Shown: one piece after another, positions 56,111-64,000 of the stretch
Position numbering within the stretch: the stretch's first letter is position 1
Layout of the letters: every line of letters starts with the position of its first letter
Assembly (NCBI GenBank): GCA_003952965.2
Contig: CM025855.1
Coordinates: forward strand, 21,949,122 to 22,013,121
DNA length: 64,000 nt
Reading direction: 5' to 3'
Source: Morella rubra
Lineage: Eukaryota > Streptophyta > Magnoliopsida > Fagales > Myricaceae
Translations under genes and position numbers: made by a program
The notes under the pieces: model-generated
What the model saw: only the letters and a program-made list of their open reading frames with translations
The model's database searches: none
What the model was told of the DNA's origin: nothing

Positions 56111-57000
56111 GCGGGATAAATAGTGGTCGTACTAATTTACAAGCTTGTAATTGTCTCATTGCTGGTTTTTCTGGTCAACTTCGCCTTTGGTGGGATAAAT
56201 ATCTCGTTGCAGCCGAACGTACTACCATTACTTCTGCTATTAAACGCGATGCTGATGTTAATCCTATTTTGTCTAATGGACAACAACAGCCTGATGGGGT
56301 GAATACCCTGATCTACACCATTATGAAAAATTTTATCGGTGATCCTCATATCTATTATGAACGTTCCTCTGATTTTTTACTTAATCTCAAATGTCCAACT
56401 ATGGCTGATTTTCGTTGGTATAAAGATGTTTTTCTTTCAAAAGTTTTATTGCGTGATGATTGTAACTAAGCATATTGGAAAGAAAAGTTAATTGCTGGTT
56501 TACCACATTATTTTGCACAAAAAGTTCGTATTAATTTAACTGATGATGATTCTGGCACGATTCAATATGATAAACTTACTTATGGTGAAATTATTAATAT
56601 TATTAACCATACTGGTTTGAATGTTTGCACTGATATGAAAGTGAGTCAGTCTTTAAAATAAGAAAAGAAACATACCTGAAAAGAACTTGGATTTTTCTGT
56701 GAACAATATGGTTTCTCCATTCCAAAACCACCAATTAAAAAACATAAACAGCATGGTAAATTCTATACAAAACCATATAAAAAATATCATCATACTAAAC
56801 CTACAAAATCCAAATCTGTTCCTGAGCGTAAAAAGAAATTTTCTAAGTCCTCTAAATCCAAAAAAGATGTTACTGTTGGAAATGTGGAAAAACTGGTCAT
56901 TTTGCAAATAAATGTTATGTTAAAAAACAAATAAAAGAATTAGATGTATCAACAGAGTTAAAAAATAAACTATATCAAATATTTATGAATACTGCTATCT
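56110..57000 (+). pseudogene. Caulimovirid capsid-like region with zinc knuckle, remnant
   Basis: The frame shows IAGFSGQLRLWWDKYL, FIGDPHIYYERSSDFLLNL and a block with MADFRWYKDVFLSKV, as in capsid regions of florendovirus- and petuvirus-like elements. It breaks at a stop at 56467, continues, breaks again at 56659, and shifts frame. A basic lysine-rich stretch follows, with a CX2CX4HX4C zinc knuckle (CWKCGKTGHFANKC) at about 56874-56916. The strand is opposite to the RT part. Confidence 0.8.
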
Positions 57001-57039
57001 CAGATGTTTTTTCTTCCTCTTCCAGTAGTCTTGAATCTT

Positions 57040-57055
57040 CATCGGAATATATATC

Positions 57056-57097
<42 letters not shown>

Positions 57098-57099
57098 AT
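57040..57099. repeat. (TA)n(TG)n microsatellite at the viral edge
   Basis: ATATATATATATATATGTGT and following TG repeats form a compound microsatellite directly beside the capsid-like sequence. Confidence 0.93.
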
Positions 57100-57239
57100 A
57101 ACATAAATATGTCAATAGAAATGTTATACGCCTACTTATATGCATTCAACTGATCAGAACAGAGTGTTCAGTGCTGAAAGACATGAGACATCCATAAACA
57201 TTATCCGAATACATACATATAAATATATATTCACAAATC

Positions 57240-57700
57240 CAAATGGATGAAGATCACATATGCCACGTCGCAAAGGACACGGCAACGACTGCATTTTTCT
57301 TACTCTTTTCGGTCTTTGTCACACCGGTTGTCCCTAGACAATAAATTGACTGAGAGATAAAGTGGTGCAGTAGGCGCATATAAGTAAATTTATATTCGTT
57401 TTGCATTTGTTTACATTACGATTTACCTGTGACCCTACAAAATAAGAAGATAATATCATTTTGTCCGCAGAGAATAAAGTTAATCCAATTTTCGATCATA
57501 TTTTTGCTTCTCTGCTGGTGTTCTATCTTTTCTTCACTGCAGGTTCTTTAAGGCCGTGGCAATCACCTTTGCAGGGCTCGAGCGGACCTCAGCAATTAGC
57601 ATGAACGTCCACCGACCCTTTTTTTTTCCGGATACTTACCTATACCACCGACTTCTCCAAACCAAGAAGCACGGCTAGCCAAAAGTTTGGAGCTAGAACA
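57240..57700. repeat. Duplicated RLP-flank module, copy C, second part
   Basis: CCACGTCGCAAAGGACACGG (57261), GGTTCTTTAAGGCCGTGG (57542), GGGCTCGAGCGGACCTCA (57575) and CCGACTTCTCCAAACCAAGA (57648) match copy B in order and, in part, copy A. It continues the module interrupted at 53053. Confidence 0.72.
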
Positions 57701-57829
57701 AACTTCGACAAAGGCAATGAACATCCCCTTTTAATTTCCTCCTCCCACGAGTTTGGAGCTAGAACAAACTTCGACAAAGTTTGGAGCTTGACGAGTATCA
57801 CTGTGCCCAATATAGAAGACATTATTCCA

Positions 57830-58440
57830 GCTCATGGTTGGGCTCAGCGTGGAGGGCAAACAATTACTTATTTGAATCGTTTCATGTGAAGGTGTTTTGC
57901 CAAGTTATTGATTTGATCACTCAAGAGATAGATAATTGTTTCACATAAGCAAATACGGAGTTACTTCTTTGTATAGCATGTCTTGATCCAAAAACTCATT
58001 CTCAGTGTTTGATCATGCTAAGTTACTTCGTCTTGTTGAGCTATATCCAGAAGATTTCTCAGCAATTGATCATGTTATACTTAAAGATCAACTTCGAAAC
58101 TACATTTATGATATGAGAAGTCATGTTATTTTTTTTGGGCTTTAAGATATTGGAAGTCTTGCCGTAAATATGGTTGAGACAAGAAAGCATACTCTATATC
58201 CATTGATTTATCAGCTTATTGAGTTGGCATTGGTCTTACCAATTGCGACTGCAACCCTTGAGAGAGTGTTCTCTGCGATGAATTTATTAAAACCGACTTA
58301 CGTAACAAGATGGGAGATGAATGAATGAATGATAGTATGGTGGTATATATCGAGAGGGAAATTTTTGAAACTATCGGAGCACAACGTTTTCAGAATATGC
58401 AGTCCCGGTCCAATTGCCACCTCTCAGTCAGCAAATAGTA
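57830..58440 (+). pseudogene. hAT-type transposase C-terminal fragment, ZMYM1-like
   Basis: In shifting frames the segment reads FHVKVFCQVIDLITQEID, then NTELLLCIACLDPKTHS, then a block with ATLERVFSAMN, and MNDSMVVYIEREIFETI. These match the end of plant hAT-like proteins annotated as zinc finger MYM-type 1-like, including the dimerisation region with the VFSAMN motif. Frameshifts and stops are frequent. It is not the same element as the hAT at 58885. Confidence 0.7.
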
Positions 58441-58629
58441 CAGTACGTGTATTTCAATATTTTTAGTGTTTTTAGTCTTTAATTTTTGATATTTTAACTC
58501 TAAGATATTTTTTTGCATTACGTAGTAAAAAAAAAAAATTATCATTTTCCCTTTGACTCCCTTTGATTGTATTCCTGGTTTCACTACTCCCTTCGATTGT
58601 ATTCCTGGTTTCACTACGCGGTGCAAAAG

Positions 58630-58884
58630 AAAAACTAAGGGTGAATCCTTTATCTACGGCTTCTTCTTTTTTCCCTTTAAGCTTTTTCAATGATGTGTAT
58701 GAAATATCATTCTAAATGAATTTAAAAAAAAAAAAAAAAAACAAATAGCAACAAAATTAAGGTCATAACAACATAAGAATTGCATCAAATAGTAAACACA
58801 GCTCCCAAGAATCCAATGAATCAATGGTGTAAAAATTGAATGCTTTTGTAGTCAACGCAAAGGGCTGTAGTTTTCGGGTTTAGC
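58630..58884. repeat. Duplicated RLP-flank module, copy D, interrupted by hAT
   Basis: TTTCAATGATGTGTATGAAA, GCATCAAATAGTAAACACAG and GAATGCTTTTG followed by CAACGCAAAGGGCTG match 7925-8115 in copy A. Copy A continues GGAGTACTGGACC, and here GGAGTACTAGACGACC appears at 63448 on the far side of the hAT element. Confidence 0.72.
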
Positions 58885-59076
58885 TACGGGTGTAAGTCCG
58901 GTCCGGCCTCCACCTGAGCTCCGGCTCTGTTTCCGTCACCGATGGGAAGCTGAGGTCCGACACTTCCAGGAACCAGAACCGGAGGTCAATTTAGAGTTTT
59001 CCCGGAACCGGAAGCGGAAGTTTCTGCCAGTTCATCGGAAAACCGGTTCCGGTTTTTTATTTTTTACAATTAAAAC

Positions 59077-59111
59077 GACGTCGTTCTATTTTACATAGAA
59101 CGACGTCGTTT
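59077..59111. other. Perfect palindrome in the hAT 5' region
   Basis: Arms of about 14-16 bp with ACGACGTCGTTCTA and TAGAACGACGTCGT are separated by TTTTACA. Each arm contains the self-complementary core ACGACGTCGT. Confidence 0.85.
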
Positions 59112-59142
59112 AGTTGGTTTTTTTGAAAAAAAATATAATACC

Positions 59143-59171
59143 GTGGATCAAAACGTGCCGTTTTGATCCAC
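59143..59171. other. Second hairpin in the hAT 5' region
   Basis: GTGGATCAAAACG, TGC, CGTTTTGATCCAC form a perfect stem of 13 bp with a 3-base loop. Confidence 0.85.
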
Positions 59172-59284
59172 AGTGAATACAAACACAGGAAATTTGGAAA
59201 CCCTATCTCCCTTTCCCCCCCTCGACCCGAGCACCTTCTCCTTCGCGAGTCACGACCTCCGGCCTCCTCAGTCCTCACAGTGAC

Positions 59285-59655
59285 TCCCTCAGCTCTCTCT
59301 CTCTCTCTCTCTCTGTTCTCTCCTTCTCTCTCTCTCTCTGTGTGCTGACTGTTGAGCTCCTTCTTCTCCGGCGAGTGCAACGGTCAACCTCCACGTTTTC
59401 GGTTGCTTCTCTCTCTATCGTTGTATGTCTCTCTATCTCTCTCTATCTCTATGTCTCTCTATCTCTCTCTCTCTCGTCTCTGTCTCCACTCTCTCTCTCT
59501 GTCTCTCTCTCTCTCTCTCCGACCTCCGTCTCCATCTCTCTCTCTCTAGTCTCTGTCTCCACTCTCTCTCTCTCTCTCTCTCATCTCTCTTCTCTCTGTC
59601 TCTCTCTCTCTCTCTCTTTGTCTCCATCTCTCTATCTATCTCTCTCTATTTCAAA
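59285..59655. repeat. Long CT microsatellite region in the hAT leader
   Basis: About 370 bp of (CT)n interspersed with short breaks (GTCTCC, ATCTCT). Predicted frames across it are low-complexity artefacts. It lies upstream of the transposase start. Confidence 0.93.
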
Positions 59656-60126
59656 TTTTTAATAGATCTGTTCGAGGCTTCAGTTTATCAAATGTGAAAT
59701 GTTGTGAACCTGTTGCATGTTGCATGAAACTTAATTAAGTGAGTAAAGAACAACTTGTGAATTGTGATTCTTGTGAATTGTGAATTAATTGTGATTCTTG
59801 AACATGTTATATTGTGAAGTTGTTAACTGTTATAATGCATTCATAAACGAAAGTAAATTGTTTAGTGAATCTGTTAAATACTATCAATATTTGATATGTT
59901 ATATTATGCATCAATATGTGATCTGTTTTCATTCATTTGAAAAACGAAAGTAAATTGTTAGTGAATTTAATGGGGGATTTGTGAATCTGTTAGATATCAT
60001 GCTTTAATATGTGAATTGTTTAGTTGTTTTTAAATTTTACATCTTGTTAATTTTCTGTTGTCTTTAATTTGGGTTAAGTTGGTAGAATGAGTTGTCTTAG
60101 GGCTTTGCATTGTGTCTTTCTTTCAG

Positions 60127-62251
60127 ATGGATCGTCAAACTCCAATTGCATCTTCGCAATCCACAACCCCTAATTTACCTACCCCTGCCTCTACAACTAC
60201 ACCTACAATTGGTGAGATACCAATTATAGATGTAGAGGCTAAGACACAACAAACTAAGGGGACAATAGACCCTACCCCCAAAAGAAGGAAGGTTTCCAAT
60301 CCATCCCCGATGTGGGAACATTTCACTAGGATACTACCAGTAGTTGATCCAAACAAACCATTGGCCAAGTGCAATTATTGTAGTCATAAAGCTGGGGTTC
60401 ACCACAAAGATCAGGGGACCTCGGCTATGAGGTCCCATTTGAAGGGTTGTGTAATGTATAAGAGAACGCGAAGTAAATTGGATGGCTTTCAACAGAAATT
60501 GACTTTTGATATCAAGGGGGCAAGTAGTGAATCAGTGGGAGTGATGAAGATAGACTCATATGATCCTAAGGTTATTAGAGCTGCTATTGCGAAGTTTATA
60601 ATTGTGGATGAGCTTCCCTTCAGAATAGTAAGCAAGGATGGGTTTAAGGAGATGATTCATACCCTCGAGCCTCGATTTAAAGTACCATCTCGAATCACAA
60701 TAATGAAGGATTGAAAAACTATACTTGGAAGAGAAGTGTAGATTGAAGGCTAGTATCTTACTTAATAGAATAGACCACGAGTTTGCTTCACCACTGACAC
60801 ATGGACGTCAGTCCAATGAATATGTCCACTGCACACTTTATTTTATAGTACTTGGCAATTGCACAAAAAGATACTTGCTTTCTGTAAGGTGTCAGATCAT
60901 AAGGGTTCGACAATTGGGATGGAGTTGGAGGATTGCATGTCGGAATGGGGGATTGATAAAATCCTTACAATAACTGTCGATAATGCATCCTCTAATGATA
61001 CAGCCATTGAGCATGTGAAGAGTAGACAATTGCATTTGGGGTTTCGGCCTGGAAAAGTAGTTTGTAACCATGATTTTTTGCATATGAGATGTTGCACACA
61101 TATCGTGAATTTAATTGTGCAAGATGGGTTGAAGGAGTGGATGATTCTGTGGCCAAGGTAAGGAACTTGGTGGTCAAATATATGTTAAGTCATCTCTTAG
61201 TCGAATGGATAGGTTTAAGAAATGTGTAGCGAAGAGGAAGTTTCCCATTGGGATTTTTGCAGCTTGATGTTCCTACTCGTTGGAATTCAACGTATATTAT
61301 GTTGGATGCAGCTGAGAAATATCAGAGAGTCTTTGAGGATATGTTGGCAGAAGATGGGATTTTGGTATAGCTTTCTGCGAGAAGAGGGGCATGGGAGGAA
61401 GGGATTGGGCCCTCCTAAATTTGAGGATTGGGAGCGTGTGAGACATTTTACCAAGTTTTTGGCACTTTTCTATGAGGTGACGGTTCGAATATCTGCTTCA
61501 AATACGGTGACAGCGAACTTATTTTTTGCGGAACTTACTAAAATTCATATGCATTTGGGAAAATATGCAGCTAGTGGGGATTTGTTCTTGGCAGACATGG
61601 CAAAAATAATGCAAATGAAGTATAATAAATACTGGGGTATTTGACTAGGTTAACAGATTGTTGTTTGTTGCAGCGGTACTTGACCCACAATACAAGGTTA
61701 TATACTTGGAATTTTGGTTCAAAAAGTCTTTGGGGATGGAGTTATGTGCAGAGATGACTAGTGTAGTGAGAGGGACCTTGGATCAGTTGTTTACAGAGTA
61801 TAGTAATGTGGATGGATCATCTAGTAGCAGGAGTGTATCTGCAAGTCAAGGTCAACTTGAAATGATTGGGTCATCTAGTGCACTCGTAGATGATCCTCTT
61901 TATCTGGAATTCACACAATTTAAGGCGCAACAGAATTTGTTGGATAGCAAGTCTGAAGTGGAAAGATATTTAATGGAGGATATTGAACCTAAAGATCCTA
62001 ATTTTGATATCCTCAATTGGTGGAGAGTGAATGCACCAAAATTTCCAATTCTTGCACGAATTTCTCGAGATGTTCTTGCTATCCCTATTACTACAATACC
62101 TTCAGAGTCTGTCTTCAGCACGGGGGGTCGGGTATTAGATTCTTTCCGAAGTTCGTTGGCACCAAAAACGGTAGAGAAGGACTCATTTGTGCTCAAAATT
62201 TGGTTGACATCCAAGATTATATATTCTGCTGATGATGATGAGGATACATAA
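60127..62251 (+). pseudogene. hAT transposase with BED zinc finger, RICESLEEPER-like, frameshifted
   Basis: ATG at 60127 directly follows a TTTCTTTCAG acceptor, so a 5'-leader intron is likely. The N-terminus is serine/threonine-rich, then a BED finger appears (MWEHFTRILP, KCNYCSHKAG, MRSHLKGC). A stop at 60712 and later frame changes near 60790, 60860, 61150 and 61310 break the frame. Family blocks still appear in order: TVDNASSNDTAIEHVKS, MRCCTHIVNLIVQDGLKEW, PTRWNSTYIMLDAAEKY, VAAVLDPQYKV. The C-terminal dimerisation region is open at 61658-62251, with WWRVNAPKFPILARISRDV and PSESVFSTGGRVL. hAT transposases of this type cut DNA with hairpin formation on the flank. This copy is inactive because of several lesions. 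Confidence 0.88.
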
Positions 62252-62439
62252 GAAGAAGTTACTGATGGGACGGAGAGATCCTGCTAGTTATATGATGGAC
62301 ATAGGTATATACAAAATGTTACATTTCTACTTTTATTTAATTAAAATTTTTTATGAGCTCCGTGTTAATAAATTTGCTTTTTTTGCAGAGATAATTTCTA
62401 ATGCTGCGTTGATCGTGATTCGGATTCGTGATTAATTAA

Positions 62440-63280
62440 CGTTTGGTTATGTTCTTAATACTTTTTACATACTATTTAAGTTATAACTTCTAAGTTCATA
62501 TTGTAATATTCTTCTATTTCGAGTTATGTCAGCATACACTATGTTTTTTCAGGTTATTGTTTCCATCAAGTCTTGACCACTTTTATTATTAAGCCCATAA
62601 TATTTCTTTAGCTATTTAGGAATTGTGATGGTATCTAGTTTATTACTTACTAGGTGACGTTGTGAATCTGTGATTATGAATGTTGTGAATTGCATGTTGC
62701 AGACTTGTTTTGAGATTTATTGAATCTGAATTTTTTTATTTGCATATTGTTTTGGGATTTATTGAATATGGGTTTTGTGAAGTGCATGGTTTTAGATTTA
62801 TTTTTACACTTGTTTGTCAATTGCAGTTTAGGATTTTCGGTTTTTAAAATAGGTTGCTAGGATGTTGTTTTCGGTTTTCAAAAGTAATCAACAATGAGTT
62901 GTTGGTTTTTGAAATATTATGGGCTAAAATAAAATGGCCATGCAAAACTAATATGAATCATAATATGATGTGGATGTGTTGTCTTAGTTTGAATTTTTAA
63001 AAGATGGCCAACATTTTACTCCTAAAATTCAACTCTAATTATTTGGTCTTGATGAGTTGAGTGTGGTGCAAAATATAAATTCTTATTTTTTATTTGCATA
63101 CTTATTGTGTTCATTTATATAATTGAGATTTTTGTAATGAATTGAGAAATGTTCATATGAAGTTCGTTTTGTATATTTTAATTTTTTGTTATGTTATTTA
63201 TTGTGATGAATGAAATAGATCTTTATTTTTTTAAAAAAAAAAAAAGGCTTAAATGAGCAAAAAAATATGGCCCAAAACAT
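62440..63280. other. hAT 3' region
   Basis: AT-rich sequence downstream of the transposase, with repeated phrases such as GTTTTGAGATTTATTGAAT and GTTTTGGGATTTATTGAAT (62705-62770). No gene was recognised. Confidence 0.4.
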
Positions 63281-63443
63281 TGTCGGAATTCCGCTATCCG
63301 CTTCCGCTAAGTCCGCTTCCGCTTCCGCTAAGTCCGTTAAGAGTCGGAAGCGGAAGCGAAATTGATTTTGGCCATCCGCTACTTAGCGGACCAGATGTCG
63401 GAATGTTAAATTCTGCTTCCGACATATCCGCTATTCACCCCTA

Positions 63444-64000
63444 ATTAGGAGTACTAGACGACCCTATGCTGGCTGTCTTTTTTATCAAAAACTTATCCAT
63501 TATCTAAATAAAACAAAACAAAATAAAATTCATCAATTTAATTTCATAACTTAATCACAGTTTCACAACCTAGTCCTAATCACAATTTCAATATAATGCA
63601 CAATCATCAATAATTCATCACATTATTCATCAATAATTAAAATAAATTCATCACAAATTCACAAACATTTAAAATCAAATCAAACATAATTTATCAAATT
63701 CACATTAACAATCAATCATAATAATAAAATTCATAATAATTCACAAATTACTAATGAAATATAATCTCTTTAATAGAAAAATAATTAAATTCACAATAAC
63801 CTAATCAAATAATAATCTGTTTAATATAAACACAATTTCAAAATTCATAATAAATTCATATACTAATCAAATTCATAATCTTTTTAATAATCAAATTGAA
63901 ATCAAATAATCTAATTACTGCATAATAAATAGAAAAATAATCAAATTCACCATAACCTAATCAAATAAATAATCTGTTTATATAAACATAATCAAATTCA
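63444..64000. other. Flank after hAT, then AT-rich low-complexity sequence
   Basis: 63448-63475 continues module copy D. From about 63500 to the window end the sequence is made of loosely repeated AAATTCA, TAATCAAAT and CATAATAA phrases without a fixed period. It could be a decayed satellite or simple AT-rich intergenic DNA. Confidence 0.45.

Larger units (their letters stand above)
53054..57060. mobile_element. Endogenous caulimovirid (florendovirus-like) integration, rearranged
   Basis: Minus strand: reverse transcriptase and RNase H (about 56110-55134), then a second frame (55132-53969), then a TATA-containing non-coding part. Plus strand: capsid-like region with zinc knuckle (56110-57000). 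The two halves meet head to head near 56110, so the viral DNA is inverted internally and cannot be a single genome unit. The right edge borders a (TA)n(TG)n microsatellite. The left edge starts with a 26-bp copy of part of the second frame in opposite orientation. Lesions are present in the capsid-like and RT parts. The assignment to florendoviruses rests on the arrangement RT-RNase H followed by a separate second frame, as known for that genus. Confidence 0.75.
58885..63443 (+). mobile_element. hAT element with BED-finger transposase, nearly complete
   Basis: The left end TACGGGTGTAAGTCCGGTCC and the complement of the right end TAGGGGTGAATAGCGGATAT resemble the hAT terminus TAGGGGTG. Subterminal regions are full of CCGGAACCGG-type repeats on the left and CTTCCGCTAAGTCCG-type repeats on the right. 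Length is about 4.56 kb. No clear 8-bp target duplication was found (GGTTTAGC against ATTAGGAG), so the exact ends may be a few bases off. The paralogous empty site in copy A near 8113 supports the insertion point. Confidence 0.82.

Noticed and set aside
59342-59697. Several overlapping open frames rich in leucine and serine
   Set aside because: They are translations of a CT microsatellite and have no domain content.
63500-64000. CRISPR-like or satellite array at the window end
   Set aside because: The phrases are AT-rich and recur without a fixed spacing or unit, so no array can be defined.

Overview
The window is nuclear DNA of a flowering plant, probably a woody eudicot; the genus cannot be fixed from sequence alone. 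Evidence for a plant is the intron-rich NOM1-like gene, a leucine-rich-repeat receptor-like protein (RLP) gene, plant-type transposons (Ty3/gypsy with chromodomain, Ty1/copia, CACTA, MULE, hAT, TRIM), a caulimovirid-like endogenous virus and an AT-rich, repeat-dense composition. Nothing bacterial or organellar was seen.

Layout. 1-3720: the 5' half of a minus-strand NOM1/SGD1-like ribosome-biogenesis gene, with clear splice sites but a one-base frameshift. 3918-4240: a complete 313-bp TRIM element with a perfect 5-bp target duplication. 4436-5277: the first of three solo LTRs of one gypsy family. 7273-7627: a fold-back element. 7780-9600: first copy of a module that recurs upstream of the RLP pseudogene. 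10078-15438: a decayed full-length Reina-like gypsy element. 15723-19356: a small CACTA derivative. 20123-20440: a 67-bp minisatellite. 21600-26410: the module again, followed by a frameshifted RLP pseudogene. 26780-39460: copia remnants, one cut in two by a 9.6-kb CACTA element (28774-38361) that itself holds five later insertions. 40874-48899: an 8-kb Mutator-like element (MULE) with about 340-bp terminal inverted repeats and a perfect 9-bp target duplication. It carries a decayed transposase gene, a convergent GRF-zinc-finger gene and a captured F-box/LRR fragment. 52285-57700: a third module copy split by a rearranged caulimovirid (florendovirus-like) integration. 57830-64000: a hAT fragment, more module sequence and a second, nearly complete hAT element.

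How it fits together. The one host gene with a clear housekeeping role is NOM1-like. The rest reads as the remains of a tandem RLP cluster whose repeated flanks survive while the coding parts were lost or overrun by transposons. Target duplications, paralogous empty sites and one interrupted copia frame allow a relative order of insertions. The most interesting items are the two-gene MULE with captured host sequence, the nested CACTA, the solo-LTR family whose LTR carries the end of pol, and the inverted viral integration placed in a TA-rich site of the duplicated module. All family names come from motif recognition by eye; no database search was run.
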